A DNA stretch of 64,000 nt from Ruminococcus sp. (GCA_021199375.1 JAJQIB010000014.1:19792-83791); one strand, 5' to 3'. Shown: positions 18,366-28,173, numbered from the stretch's first letter. Notes: a model not told the origin generated them from the letters alone. Made by a program: numbers and translations.

Positions 18366-18444
18366 GTATGGCTAAATTTCAAGTATTGGTGCATTTTAAC
18401 CAATATCACCAAAAAAATTATGTAAACTTTGTGAAACATGACCA

Positions 18445-18474
18445 TTGTATTTTCGGGGGGGGGTATGTTATAAT
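18445..18474 (+). promoter_or_regulatory. Promoter with a nine-G tract in its spacer
   Basis: -35-like TTGTAT (18445-18450) and perfect -10 TATAAT (18469-18474) are 18 bp apart. The spacer contains nine consecutive G (18455-18463). Loss of one G would give the optimal 17-bp spacing, so slippage could switch promoter strength. Confidence 0.75.
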
Positions 18475-18515
18475 TATATTGCCAAATTATTTTTTACAAC
18501 AATGGAGGAATTAAT

Positions 18516-21344
18516 ATGAGAAAACAAATTTTATCAGGTTTTCTAGCGGCTGTTATGGCAGTAAGCTGCCTTGCGGTGCCTGCGACAGATGGCGTTAGCG
18601 GACTGCTGGATGATCTGGTGGTTAGCGCGGCGACTACTTATACTAGCGATGGCTATAGCTACACTGTGTCGAATGGCGAAGCTACAATTACAGGATATTC
18701 TGGTAGTGATACAGATATTGAAATACCTAGTGAGTTAGGCGGATATAAAGTCACAGGATTTGGAGAAACATTTACTGGTAATCAAAAAATAACAAGTGTA
18801 ATAATTCCTAATACGGTCACATCTATTAGTGATTATGCTTTTGACTATTGTCCAGCTCTTACAAGTGTAACAATTTCAGATTCAGTTACCAGTATTGGCA
18901 GAAGAGCTTTTGCAGAATGTTACAGACTTACTAGTATCACGATTCCAGATTCAGTTATTAGCATTGGAAATTATGCATTTGTTGAATGTACAGGTTTGAC
19001 TACTGTTACACTTTCTGATTCGGTTACTAGTCTTGGCACTGGAGTTTTTAGCACTTGCTCAAAGCTAAGTAATTTAGTAATGTCAAATTCAGTTACATGC
19101 ATTGACGATTATGCATTTTATGAGTGCCGAAATCTAACTAGTTTTACAATACCTAATTCAGTTAAGAGAATAGGTGCAAGTGCGTTTTATGGTTGTACAA
19201 AATTAGCTAACATTACAATTCCAGAAACGATAACAGACATTGGCGGACTAGCTTTTTATGGAACTTCTTGGATAAGTGCAAAAGAGAGTGAAGATCCTTT
19301 GGTTGTTGTTAATGGGGTGTTGATTGATGGAACGACATGTTCATCTAGTGTAGAGATCCCTAATACTGTCACAAGTATATGTGATAGTGCATTTAAAGAA
19401 TGTGAAACATTAAAGAGTATAATAATTTCAAGCACAGTAACAAGTATTGGTGATTATGCATTTTATGAGTGCACCAAGTTGTCAAGCATCACAATTCCTG
19501 CTTCAGTAACAAGTATAGGTTATCGTGTTTTTGTTGATACTCCTTGGTTAAGTGCTAAGCAGTCAGAAGAACAACTAGTTATAGTTAATGGAATACTAAT
19601 TGATGCCACTAGTTGTACTGGCGATGTTGAGATTCCTACTACGGTTACAAGTATAGGCGGGGGTGCATTTAGTCAATGTACAAGCTTAACAAGTATAACA
19701 ATCCCTAACACAGTTAAAAGTATAGGTGATTATGCTTTTTTGAATTGTCAAGCACTTACAAGTATAACCATTCCCGATTCTGTCACTTCTCTTGGAAAAG
19801 ATGCATTTTGTTATTGTGTTGGTTTGACTGATGTGGTGATTCCAAATTCTGTTACTAGTATAGGAGATGGATTATTTGCGACTTGTACAAATCTAAAAAG
19901 TGTTACTCTCTCAAATTCTATTGAACAAATAGGCGAAGAAGTATTTGGTTGGTGCGAAAATCTTGAAAGTATTATTATTCCTGATTCTGTCACAAGTATT
20001 GGTTATTTTGCTTTTTACGACTGCGAGAGTCTTGTAAGTATAACTATTCCGAATTCTGTTACTTATATTGACAATTATTCTTTTGTTCGATGCAGTGATT
20101 TTATCATATATTGCTACAGCGATAGTTTTGCTTATGAATATGCGAATTATAAAGGTTTTGAATGTGTATTGTTAGATGAATCGACACATACTCACACCTA
20201 CACCAGCAAAGTAACCAAAGCAGCCACCTGCACCACGGCAGGCACACGCACATACACTTGCTCGGTTTGCGGTGATACCTACACAGAATCAATTTCTGCA
20301 ACAGGTCATAGCTACACGAGTAAGGTAACAACAGCCGCAACATGCGGCAAAGCAGGAGTAAGAACCTATACCTGCTCAAGCTGTGGAGACACATATACAA
20401 CTTCTATAGCAGCAACAGGAAACCACACCTACACCAGCAAGGTAACAAAAGCCGCAACCTGCGCATCAACAGGTGTACGCACATACACTTGTTCAGTATG
20501 TGGCGACACCTACACAACAACAATAGCAAAGACAAGCAATCACACTTATACAAGTAAGGTTACGAAGGCAGCAACCTGCACCACAGCAGGAGTAAGAACC
20601 TACACCTGCTCTGTTTGCAGAGATACCTACACCAAGAGCATAGCTGCAACAGGTCATAGCTATACAACAAAAACAGTCGCAGCAACCTATGCTGCACAGG
20701 GCTATACACTGCATACCTGCTCAAATTGCGGAGCAAGCTACAAGGATAATTACACGGCTAAGAAAACTGTTCCTAAGGTTACAGTAAGCTCAAAGTATTC
20801 ATCCACCACCTCAGCAGTTAGAATCAACTGGACAAAGGTTTCAGGTGCTACAGGCTACAGAATTTACAGATACAACACTTCGACCAAGAAATGGGAAAGC
20901 GTCAAGACCATCAAGGACAGCTCGACAACAACATATAAGCAGACAGGTCTAAAAGCTGGTACTACGTACAAGTACAAAGTCAAAGCTTACGTAAAATATA
21001 ATGGAACAAACTACTGGAGCACATCCAGCAGCTCAACCATCACCACCTCAACCAAGCCTGCACAGGTCACCATGAAGTCTGCAAGCAAGTCAAAAACTGC
21101 AGTTAGACTAAACTGGAAAAAGGTCACTGGAGCATCTGGTTATCAGGTTCAGAGATACAATTCAAGCACCAAGAAGTGGGTAACCGTCAAGACGATCAAG
21201 AGCGGTTCAACCGTAACCTACAAGAACACCGGACTTAAGAAGGGAACAGCTTACAAGTACAGAGTTAGAGCTTACAGAACGGTAAACGGAACAAAGCTTT
21301 ACGGCAAGTGGAGCAGCACTAAGAAGGTTACGACCAAGTCATAA
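18516..21344 (+). CDS. Secreted BspA-like LRR protein with Cys-pair repeats and two fibronectin III domains
   Basis: 942 residues with signal peptide. Residues 45-540 are BspA-type (LRR_5) leucine-rich repeats of about 23 residues with the core ITIPDSVTSIGxxAF. Two insertions of the form W-[IL]-S-A-K-x-S-E interrupt them. Next come four near-identical modules of about 39 residues plus one divergent copy (TYTCSVCGDTYT core), then two fibronectin type III domains with the YKYKVKAY pattern. No sortase motif or dockerin ends the protein, so anchoring is unknown. BspA-like proteins are commonly adhesins. GGAGG precedes ATG 18516, and transcription starts at the G-tract promoter. A terminator follows at 21354. 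Confidence 0.9.
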   Translation: MRKQILSGFLAAVMAVSCLAVPATDGVSGLLDDLVVSAATTYTSDGYSYTVSNGEATITGYSGSDTDIEIPSELGGYKVTGFGETFTGNQKITSVIIPNTVTSISDYAFDYCPALTSVTISDSVTSIGRRAFAECYRLTSITIPDSVISIGNYAFVECTGLTTVTLSDSVTSLGTGVFSTCSKLSNLVMSNSVTCIDDYAFYECRNLTSFTIPNSVKRIGASAFYGCTKLANITIPETITDIGGLAFYGTSWISAKESEDPLVVVNGVLIDGTTCSSSVEIPNTVTSICDSAFKECETLKSIIISSTVTSIGDYAFYECTKLSSITIPASVTSIGYRVFVDTPWLSAKQSEEQLVIVNGILIDATSCTGDVEIPTTVTSIGGGAFSQCTSLTSITIPNTVKSIGDYAFLNCQALTSITIPDSVTSLGKDAFCYCVGLTDVVIPNSVTSIGDGLFATCTNLKSVTLSNSIEQIGEEVFGWCENLESIIIPDSVTSIGYFAFYDCESLVSITIPNSVTYIDNYSFVRCSDFIIYCYSDSFAYEYANYKGFECVLLDESTHTHTYTSKVTKAATCTTAGTRTYTCSVCGDTYTESISATGHSYTSKVTTAATCGKAGVRTYTCSSCGDTYTTSIAATGNHTYTSKVTKAATCASTGVRTYTCSVCGDTYTTTIAKTSNHTYTSKVTKAATCTTAGVRTYTCSVCRDTYTKSIAATGHSYTTKTVAATYAAQGYTLHTCSNCGASYKDNYTAKKTVPKVTVSSKYSSTTSAVRINWTKVSGATGYRIYRYNTSTKKWESVKTIKDSSTTTYKQTGLKAGTTYKYKVKAYVKYNGTNYWSTSSSSTITTSTKPAQVTMKSASKSKTAVRLNWKKVTGASGYQVQRYNSSTKKWVTVKTIKSGSTVTYKNTGLKKGTAYKYRVRAYRTVNGTKLYGKWSSTKKVTTKS
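20184..20690 (+). repeat. In-gene tandem repeat, four copies of about 117 bp
   Basis: Encodes four consecutive modules each containing a CxxC-type pair (TCSVCGDTYT core) and an ATC half-Cys. Copies are highly similar at the DNA level, giving scope for recombination to change copy number; a fifth copy is divergent. Confidence 0.85.
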
Positions 21345-21353
21345 AAAATTTCT

Positions 21354-21382
21354 ACCGAGAGGCGTTAAAACCTCTCGGTTTT
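21354..21382 (+). terminator. Intrinsic terminator of the LRR gene
   Basis: ACCGAGAGG (21354-21362) pairs with CCTCTCGGT (21371-21379), followed by TTT. Confidence 0.85.
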
Positions 21383-21385
21383 CTA

Positions 21386-21414
21386 TTGACAAAAAGGTCT
21401 AAATATGATACAAT
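21386..21414 (+). promoter_or_regulatory. Sigma-A promoter of the WYL regulator
   Basis: TTGACA (21386-21391), 17-bp spacer, TACAAT (21409-21414). It begins only a few bases after the LRR gene terminator. Confidence 0.85.
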
Positions 21415-21450
21415 AAAAGCATCAAATACTGTTGATTGGAGCTGATTTTT

Positions 21451-22431
21451 ATGGCAGAGAGAACTACAGGGACATCGCAAAGGCTTAGACTAATATACTT
21501 GCAGGAGATTTTCAAAAAGGAAAGTGACGCTGAGCATAGGCTATCCTTAGCGGAGATCACCAAGAAGCTTGAGAGATATGGCATAAGCATAAAGCGAAAG
21601 GCACTTTATGAGGATATTAATTCTCTTATATTATATGGTATGAATATTAATAGCACCAAGGGCAAGTATGCAAAATATTGGCTCGAGGATAATGAATTTG
21701 AGCTTGCAGAGCTTAAGCTTTTGGCGGATTCGGTTTGCTCGGCGAAATTTCTTACTCAGCAGACCTCAGAGCAGCTGCTAAAAAAGATAGAGGGTCTTGC
21801 AAGTGTTCACCAGGCGAAGCAGATTCAGCGCCAGGTGTATGTAACCAACAGAGTAAAGTCGGATAATGAAATGATCTACAAAAATGTAGATGTTCTTCAC
21901 GAAGCAATTAAGCATGGAAATAAGGTTAGCTTTAGCTACTTTGATTATGACATAAATATGGATAAGAAGTTTCGTGAAGGAGCAAGAGTCTGCTCTCCGT
22001 ATGCACTCACCTGGGATAATGGAAATTACTACCTAGTGGGATATTACGAGAAGTATAACGATATAACCTCCTTCCGCGTTGACAGAATGGGCTCTGCCTT
22101 TGAGCTCAACGAGCCTTGCGTTGAAAAGCCAAGCGACTTTGATATGGGAAAATTCTCGAAATCGACCTTTTCAATGTTTAATGGCGAACGTGTTAAGGTG
22201 CGCATGAGATTTGAGGAAAAGCTTATGAATTCTGTCATAGATCGCTTTGGTAAGGATGTGCATTCACGTCCTGATGGCGAAAACCATTTTGTAGTGTCGG
22301 TGGATGTTAAGCCGCAGCCGCCGTTTTTTGCATGGCTGTTTCAGTTTGGAGGCTCGGTAGAGATCCTTTCTCCGAAGAGCGTAAAGGATATGTATGTAGA
22401 CCTTTTAAAAAAGACACTAGAATGCCAGTGA
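21451..22431 (+). CDS. HTH-WYL domain transcriptional regulator
   Basis: 326 residues. The N-terminal helix-turn-helix (about 5-75, with RLSLAEITKKL and YEDINSLILYGM) is of the HTH_11/DeoR-like type. The WYL ligand-sensing domain (about 135-220) carries CSPYALTWDNGNYYLVGYY, and a C-terminal WCX extension follows. WYL proteins respond to nucleic-acid or nucleotide ligands and often regulate defence or surface functions. ATG 21451 has GGAG upstream; the frame extends 15 bases earlier without support. It sits between the G-tract LRR gene and the pilus operon, so either is a candidate target, by position only. Confidence 0.88.
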   Translation: MAERTTGTSQRLRLIYLQEIFKKESDAEHRLSLAEITKKLERYGISIKRKALYEDINSLILYGMNINSTKGKYAKYWLEDNEFELAELKLLADSVCSAKFLTQQTSEQLLKKIEGLASVHQAKQIQRQVYVTNRVKSDNEMIYKNVDVLHEAIKHGNKVSFSYFDYDINMDKKFREGARVCSPYALTWDNGNYYLVGYYEKYNDITSFRVDRMGSAFELNEPCVEKPSDFDMGKFSKSTFSMFNGERVKVRMRFEEKLMNSVIDRFGKDVHSRPDGENHFVVSVDVKPQPPFFAWLFQFGGSVEILSPKSVKDMYVDLLKKTLECQ

Positions 22432-22544
22432 TTTGACATGGAATTATTTGCCTTAAGTTTCTTATGTAAATTGTAGGAAATGCACAAAACTGTATATGCA
22501 AAATTGTGCAACTGTTTAAAAATAAACAAACTTTGAAAAAACCA

Positions 22545-22573
22545 TTGACATAGAACAAAAAAAGTGATATAAT
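22545..22573 (+). promoter_or_regulatory. Upstream promoter P1 of the pilus operon or a leader RNA
   Basis: Perfect TTGACA (22545-22550), 17-bp spacer, perfect TATAAT (22568-22573). It would give a leader of roughly 190 nt before the first gene. Confidence 0.87.
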
Positions 22574-22701
22574 TTACATTGGAAAAATAGGTGGCTTGTA
22601 AAAATTACATGATTTTTCAATGATATAACTGAATATATATTAAAGCTATGTTCAAAAGAATATGGCTATTGTTTGAATTAAATTTTTTTCTATAACCCCT
22701 A

Positions 22702-22730
22702 TTGACAACAAAGATAAAAAGTGATACAAT
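22702..22730 (+). promoter_or_regulatory. Proximal promoter P2 of the pilus operon
   Basis: TTGACA (22702-22707), 17-bp spacer, TACAAT (22725-22730), 41 bp before the first start codon. Confidence 0.85.
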
Positions 22731-22771
22731 ATAAAGGTGTAAAAGGTTTCCATCGGATTGGAAGTGTTGAT

Positions 22772-23053
22772 ATGACTGACAAAGAGCTGCATAAGCTAAA
22801 AAAAAGCGAGCTGCTTGAAATTCTTGTCGCTATGCGTGAAGAAATGGATAGGCTTGCTGAGGAAAATGAGCAGCTGCGTCAAAGGATAAACGGCGAGGAT
22901 GAGGATTTGCTTAGCGCCACAGCGAGGCGAATCAAGCGCATTTATGAGGATAAATTTGGCGAGGATGAACCAAAAGGCGAGCCGGATGAGCTAGACGAAC
23001 CAAATGAGAACTCCGAAGAATCGCCTGAGGACACAGGGAGCGGTGAAGCATGA
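22772..23053 (+). CDS. Small coiled-coil protein, first gene of the pilus operon
   Basis: 93 residues, no signal peptide. Residues 1-45 form a Leu/Glu-rich heptad coiled coil (KSELLEILVAMREEMDRLAE...). A basic patch and a very acidic Pro/Glu/Asp tail follow. The earlier in-frame GTG at 22721 lies inside the promoter, so ATG 22772 is the start. The stop overlaps the signal peptidase start as ATGA, so the two are coupled. Small coiled-coil proteins of this type precede signal peptidases in related pilus loci; function unknown. It may be a cytoplasmic scaffold for export or assembly (inference). Confidence 0.78.
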   Translation: MTDKELHKLKKSELLEILVAMREEMDRLAEENEQLRQRINGEDEDLLSATARRIKRIYEDKFGEDEPKGEPDELDEPNENSEESPEDTGSGEA

Positions 23054-23631
23054 GTGAAGCTGATAAGAGCTTTCCGACAGCGGCACAGCTTGATGGCGAG
23101 CTAAAAAGAGTAAAAAACCGCCGTGAATTTTGGCGGCTATTATATAGTACAGTTGCGTCACTTGTTGTAGTGGCGGCATTGGCGGTTTTGGTATCAACCT
23201 TGTTCCTGCCTGTGCTAAGAGTTACGGGTACGAGCATGACACCGACGCTTGAAAATGACCAGCTTGTAGTTTGCCGAAAAACGGGAAGCTTTGAGCAGGG
23301 TGATATTATTGCATTTTATTACAACAACAAGATCCTATTAAAGAGGGTTATTGCCGTTGCTGGGGATGTAGTTGACATTGATGCGGATGGTACGGTGTAC
23401 GTTAATGACGAGAAGCTTGATGAGCCTTATGTTGACGAGCTAGCATTTGGCGAATGCGATATTGAGTTGCCGTATCAGGTACCTGATGAGCGAGTTTTTG
23501 TAATGGGCGACCACCGAGAAACTTCAATTGACAGCAGAAATACATCTATCGGATGCGTTAGTGAAGAGTCTGTTGTTGGGCGAGTGGTATTTCGGGTCAG
23601 TCCGTTTAAGGATATAGGATTTTTAGACTAA
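23050..23631 (+). CDS. lepB: Type I signal peptidase dedicated to the pilus locus
   Basis: 193 residues with one transmembrane helix (about 33-58). The catalytic Ser is in TGTSMTPTL, the catalytic Lys in LLKRVIAVAGD, and box E is VMGDHRETSIDSRNTSIG. It should cleave signal peptides of the pilins. Signal peptidase genes inside pilus islands, often called SipA/LepA, are known from Gram-positive pathogens, where some act as pilin chaperones; here Ser and Lys are both present, so it looks active. Overlaps the coiled-coil gene by four bases and precedes the giant adhesin by 27 bases. Confidence 0.93.
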   Translation: MSEADKSFPTAAQLDGELKRVKNRREFWRLLYSTVASLVVVAALAVLVSTLFLPVLRVTGTSMTPTLENDQLVVCRKTGSFEQGDIIAFYYNNKILLKRVIAVAGDVVDIDADGTVYVNDEKLDEPYVDELAFGECDIELPYQVPDERVFVMGDHRETSIDSRNTSIGCVSEESVVGRVVFRVSPFKDIGFLD

Positions 23632-23658
23632 TTTTTATAAATGAGAGGAGGTCAAATT

Positions 23659-26600
23659 GTGCTTGATTTTAACAACAAGGTTTCGCAATTTTTAAAGGAG
23701 CATAAAAAGAGTGTTCGGATGCGTGCACTTGCCGTTGTTATGTCATTAGCAGTAGTGCTTTCTGTCTGCGGAAGCTTGATTATGCCGGCGATTAGTGCGT
23801 CGAAGGAAGAATTGAATGGAGGAGTAGCACTGACGGCTTTGGGTGCTGCAAACAATGAGGGAAATGCCTCAAGTGGCGTTACCGATTTCAAATATTCTGT
23901 TGAGTGGGCGCAAACCAGTCAAGATTCTGAATCGGCTACCGGTGAGCTAGCCATAAAACTAACATACACACCTGCTGAAGCAAAAACAATTGAAGCAGGC
24001 ACACCTATCGTTTTAACTCTGAATTCGAGCATTTCTAATGCATCGGGTTTTTTGTATGATACCGATTATAATGGTGGAAACGTAGCTGGTGGATATTATG
24101 AAATTATAGATGGTGTGCTGTATATCTATTATTATCAAGATTATATTGATACAATAATAAAAGATACTACCAAAACCTTCTATACAAACATTACCTTCAG
24201 TGCGGAATTCAACCGTGGCGCTAATGATTCTACTAATCAGACCTATTCTATTGGTAGTGGCGCAAATGCTCCGTCAATTACTGTTACTTTTAATAGTAGA
24301 TCTACCGACCTAGCTAAATCCGGTGTATATAACGGTAATGGCACTGTAACCTGGACGCTGGTTGTTTCTAACGGAGAGGGCACAGATCTTGACGGCTATG
24401 TAATAAGTGACGACATGCTTAGCGATATGGTCGCTGGATCGTTTACGGTTGACCCTTCTGGAGTGGCAAGTTATAATAACTCTAGCAAAAATATAGAATT
24501 TAGCTCCACAACAGCTAAAGAAGTTACCATTACATATACAACAACGGTTGACGACAGCAGCAATGCTTCGACGACGGTGACAAATAAGGCAACGCTGACG
24601 GATGATCCTAATGATCCGGGTGTAGAATCTGAGGCTACGGAATCTGTTACTATACCTGCAGACTACAGCGTTTCTAAGAGTGACGCGACTTACGATTACA
24701 ACTCAGGTGTTGCAGATGGAAAAATAACCTGGACTATCACTATTACAAGCTCAAGCAGCAGCGGCGACTACACAGGTCTAACCATTTCGGACAGTATGTT
24801 TGATGCGGATAGTGCTGCACAGGTTGCAGCTGCATTAGAGGTGTTGGGATTTACCGTCACTACAAATAGCGACTACAGTGTTTCTATAGTAAGTACCAAT
24901 GGTACAAAAACCGGCGGATCGATTTCACTTACCTATACTACATCTGTAAGTGAAGGTGATAGCGGAAATAATACTGTTACAGTTACTGATACAGATGACG
25001 GTGGAAAAGTTGACAGCACGTACCAATATTATGCGTATGATGCTTACAGTGTTTATAAGAATGGTGAAGTCACAAATTATGGAGGCACTACAGCTACTCT
25101 TACATGGACAATAACTGCCGAAGCTAAAGGCACTGGAGGAACACTTCGAAACTCAGTTTTGTCAGATGAAGCGTTTAAGGATTCTACTTTTGTTATAACA
25201 TCTGTAACTAATGGTAAGGATACGAATGTAAGCTATACTCTTAATCAAACAGATGGAACAATAACTATAAATGATGATGTGAATAAAGTGGTTATAACAT
25301 ACACCACTGAGGTTGTTATTAACCAAAATCAGTCAACGCAAACTGAAACGAACACAGTCACCTTGAATGATAACGATACTTATACTAAAGTAGTTCAAAT
25401 CGGCAAGGATACCATTTCTAAGGAAATGAATGGCAGCGAAACGATAGACGTCGATGCAACTGAGGGCACCACAACAATCACAATACCTTGGATTGTTGAG
25501 TACGAACGTACTGCTGGCTTAGCTGATAAGTTTGTAACTGATACGGTTATTGAAAATTCAGGCTATGGCGAGCATTTCATATACGCAGACTCCAGCTTGA
25601 TTACCGTAACGGATTCTTCAGGTAATACAATAAGCTCGTCAGATTACACGGTTACCTTCTATAAGGATGGAGCTGTGGTTTCGGGAAGCGCCGTTAAGGC
25701 TGATAGCTTTATTATAACATTCGATGATGACTTCACTGAAACGCATGTTAAAATCTATTATGACACTACAGTTATAGCGAACACTGCGGATTTGCCAACA
25801 GACGGAACTACGGTTACATATAGTAACAAAGTAACGACTGATAACGGCGAAGACACTGGATATTATAACTACTCTAACAATGAGTCGCCGTACAAAAAAT
25901 ATGCGGTAGACCCCAATACGCTGGATATAATAGATAGTGCAGATTTGCTAGATCTCACAACAGTTAGTGAGACGGATAATAACGTAACTACCAACTATTA
26001 TGAGTTTGGATTTGTCATTGAGTTTAATGCTTCATCGCTTTCGCTTCCTGTGACATTTACTGATACGATAGACAGCGCTTTTACTCTTGATAGTTGGGTG
26101 TATTATTCAGGTTGGGGTAATAATAATTGGGATTATATTGCGGATTCTAGCACAAATTTGGGCTATATCACCGCTTCATCTTCTAATGAAAATAGCTATT
26201 ACATTACTGTAAGCAGTGCAGCAAGCGGTAATAATACAGAAACAAACTTTAACGTAAATAATGGTAGTGGTAACTGCTTTATCTACTACACCATGAAGAT
26301 TAGTGTTGAGGATTTCAGCGCACTTGTTGCGGCGAATGGCGGTTCCTACACGGTTAGCAACTCGGCAGTTACGGGCAGCTATGATCCTGTAGTGGCTACG
26401 GTAGATGTAGATCAGGGAACGCTTGAAAAGGCGAGCATTTACAATCAGAATACCAACGCGAATGCTATAAATTATTCGGTTTACCTAAACCCTAAGTCTG
26501 AGGATTTAGACATAACCTCTGATACGCTAACGCTTTATGACTACTTTACAAGTGATGTACCCGTTTCCGTTTCGGTGGCGAACTTCACGGTATATTATTA

Positions 26601-28173
26601 CAATGACACAAGCCGGTCAATGGAAGAGCTAGACAAGAAAGAGTACAGCTACTCGATGAATACTGGTGGGTATACAGAGCAAACTGAAGTTTACAATGAG
26701 ACGTTTAGCGGAACTGGTTATGGTAATAGTACTTATACCAATACTGCTCAGTTGACAAATCTTAAAGCTGGGGATATTATAACTATTGATTACAGTATAA
26801 ATCCTCAAAATCAATATTATTATTGGTTTGGTTATGATTTGACTACAGGTTCTAATGGTCGATGGGATGGTAATATTAAAGACGATTCTGCTAGTAATAC
26901 TAGTCCAGGCAGTTTCAGCTATACTTTAACCAGTGATTACGATAATTTATTTTTATGGCTTGGAAGCGGAGATGGTGATACCTACACCGCAACAGTCACT
27001 GTAACTCATACAGAGTCGGTGCAGACAGAGTTTATTATCACTGTTCCCGATGAAATGTATATACTTGTTGAGTATACGCTAATTCTATCATCATCAAGTG
27101 ATACTCAGGCTACGGTATCAAACACCGTTTCGGTAGAATCTGTTTCAGGTGTTGACAATTCCACCGACAGCGAGACGATGGAGCTTACAACGACGACTGC
27201 GGGCTTGATGGGTACGGGCGGTGACTATATAGAGCTTCAAAAGGTTGATGCGTCAAACTATAACAGTGCTCTTACAGATGCTGAGTTTGAAATATACCGA
27301 TCTACAGACGGACAAAACTGGTATGCGGCAACAGCATTTTCTCAAAATCTGACTGACGATGGTTACGATGTAACCTGGGCGATTGATACGAGTACATCGG
27401 CTACATCATTTAAATTTGAAGATGTTGATTATAAGCTGCTTCTTGATAACGGTTATGTTTACAAGCTTGTCGAGGTTACAGCTCCTACCGGTTACACGAT
27501 AGCGGGTGATGGCACCTACTACTTCATTTTCAACCAAACAAACACAGCCGGCAACTATCCTACAACTGCTGTAAATTATGTCACTGGTACATTACTTAAG
27601 GACGTTTACAGCATGGCATCGCAGGAGACGATGTACATAACAAACTCACAGAATATGAGTGTAACTGCAACAAAGGTTTGGAACGATGGTATTTCGAATC
27701 ATGATGACTATACCGTAACGGTAACGCTCTATCGCACTACATCTTCTTCTGGTAAAAGTCTTACCGAGGTTACTACAGATGCAAGCGGTACTGCAATAAG
27801 TTCGACAGCCACGCTAGATTCAAGTAAAAGCTGGTCAGCCTCGTGGTCTAACCTTGAAGGTGCAGATCCCAACGGTAACGCTTACTACTACTACATCTAC
27901 GAAACAGAGGTATCCGATGGTAAGAACACCGCCACGCTTTCAGGCGACTATACGTCATATAAATTAAACGGCACGGACTACGATGTTACCTATGACAACA
28001 ATAGCTTGACAACGACTGGTACGATTATCATCACAAACACAGATAACTCGATTACGAGCTACACCCTCCCCAATACCGGTTCGACCGGTGTCGGCAACTA
28101 CCTAATCGGTGGAGGCGCAATTTCAATCACAGCTTTGGCACTTATGCGCATCAAAAAGCGCAAAAATAAATAA
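23659..28173 (+). CDS. Giant LPNTG-anchored pilus adhesin (putative tip protein)
   Basis: About 1504 residues. The start is GTG 23659, six bases after AGGAGGT (23646-23652); the ATG at 23641 lies upstream of that ribosome site. After the signal peptide come at least four tandem beta-sandwich repeats of about 100-130 residues, marked by TWT/TWTI strands and D-x-[ML] helices. A long Thr/Ser/Asn-rich mid region follows, then two Cna-B/SpaA-like domains near the end: one with LQKVD and VEVTAPTGY, one with VTATKVWND. The tail is LPNTG, a hydrophobic helix and KKRKNK. Intramolecular isopeptide bonds are likely in the Cna-B domains. Size and first place in the pilin series suggest the tip adhesin; ligand unknown. 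Confidence 0.88.
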   Translation: MLDFNNKVSQFLKEHKKSVRMRALAVVMSLAVVLSVCGSLIMPAISASKEELNGGVALTALGAANNEGNASSGVTDFKYSVEWAQTSQDSESATGELAIKLTYTPAEAKTIEAGTPIVLTLNSSISNASGFLYDTDYNGGNVAGGYYEIIDGVLYIYYYQDYIDTIIKDTTKTFYTNITFSAEFNRGANDSTNQTYSIGSGANAPSITVTFNSRSTDLAKSGVYNGNGTVTWTLVVSNGEGTDLDGYVISDDMLSDMVAGSFTVDPSGVASYNNSSKNIEFSSTTAKEVTITYTTTVDDSSNASTTVTNKATLTDDPNDPGVESEATESVTIPADYSVSKSDATYDYNSGVADGKITWTITITSSSSSGDYTGLTISDSMFDADSAAQVAAALEVLGFTVTTNSDYSVSIVSTNGTKTGGSISLTYTTSVSEGDSGNNTVTVTDTDDGGKVDSTYQYYAYDAYSVYKNGEVTNYGGTTATLTWTITAEAKGTGGTLRNSVLSDEAFKDSTFVITSVTNGKDTNVSYTLNQTDGTITINDDVNKVVITYTTEVVINQNQSTQTETNTVTLNDNDTYTKVVQIGKDTISKEMNGSETIDVDATEGTTTITIPWIVEYERTAGLADKFVTDTVIENSGYGEHFIYADSSLITVTDSSGNTISSSDYTVTFYKDGAVVSGSAVKADSFIITFDDDFTETHVKIYYDTTVIANTADLPTDGTTVTYSNKVTTDNGEDTGYYNYSNNESPYKKYAVDPNTLDIIDSADLLDLTTVSETDNNVTTNYYEFGFVIEFNASSLSLPVTFTDTIDSAFTLDSWVYYSGWGNNNWDYIADSSTNLGYITASSSNENSYYITVSSAASGNNTETNFNVNNGSGNCFIYYTMKISVEDFSALVAANGGSYTVSNSAVTGSYDPVVATVDVDQGTLEKASIYNQNTNANAINYSVYLNPKSEDLDITSDTLTLYDYFTSDVPVSVSVANFTVYYYNDTSRSMEELDKKEYSYSMNTGGYTEQTEVYNETFSGTGYGNSTYTNTAQLTNLKAGDIITIDYSINPQNQYYYWFGYDLTTGSNGRWDGNIKDDSASNTSPGSFSYTLTSDYDNLFLWLGSGDGDTYTATVTVTHTESVQTEFIITVPDEMYILVEYTLILSSSSDTQATVSNTVSVESVSGVDNSTDSETMELTTTTAGLMGTGGDYIELQKVDASNYNSALTDAEFEIYRSTDGQNWYAATAFSQNLTDDGYDVTWAIDTSTSATSFKFEDVDYKLLLDNGYVYKLVEVTAPTGYTIAGDGTYYFIFNQTNTAGNYPTTAVNYVTGTLLKDVYSMASQETMYITNSQNMSVTATKVWNDGISNHDDYTVTVTLYRTTSSSGKSLTEVTTDASGTAISSTATLDSSKSWSASWSNLEGADPNGNAYYYYIYETEVSDGKNTATLSGDYTSYKLNGTDYDVTYDNNSLTTTGTIIITNTDNSITSYTLPNTGSTGVGNYLIGGGAISITALALMRIKKRKNK

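Larger units (their letters stand above)
22432..22771 (+). other. 340-bp intergenic region upstream of the pilus operon
   Basis: No coding sequence is supported. It holds two strong promoters in the operon's direction (22545-22573 and 22702-22730), about 157 bp apart. A weak 7-bp inverted repeat, TGCACAA (22481-22487) with TTGTGCA (22504-22510), may be the end of the WYL transcript or an operator. Confidence 0.6.

Noticed and set aside
20184..20690. CRISPR-like array
   Set aside because: The repeats are in-frame coding modules of a surface protein, with no spacers.
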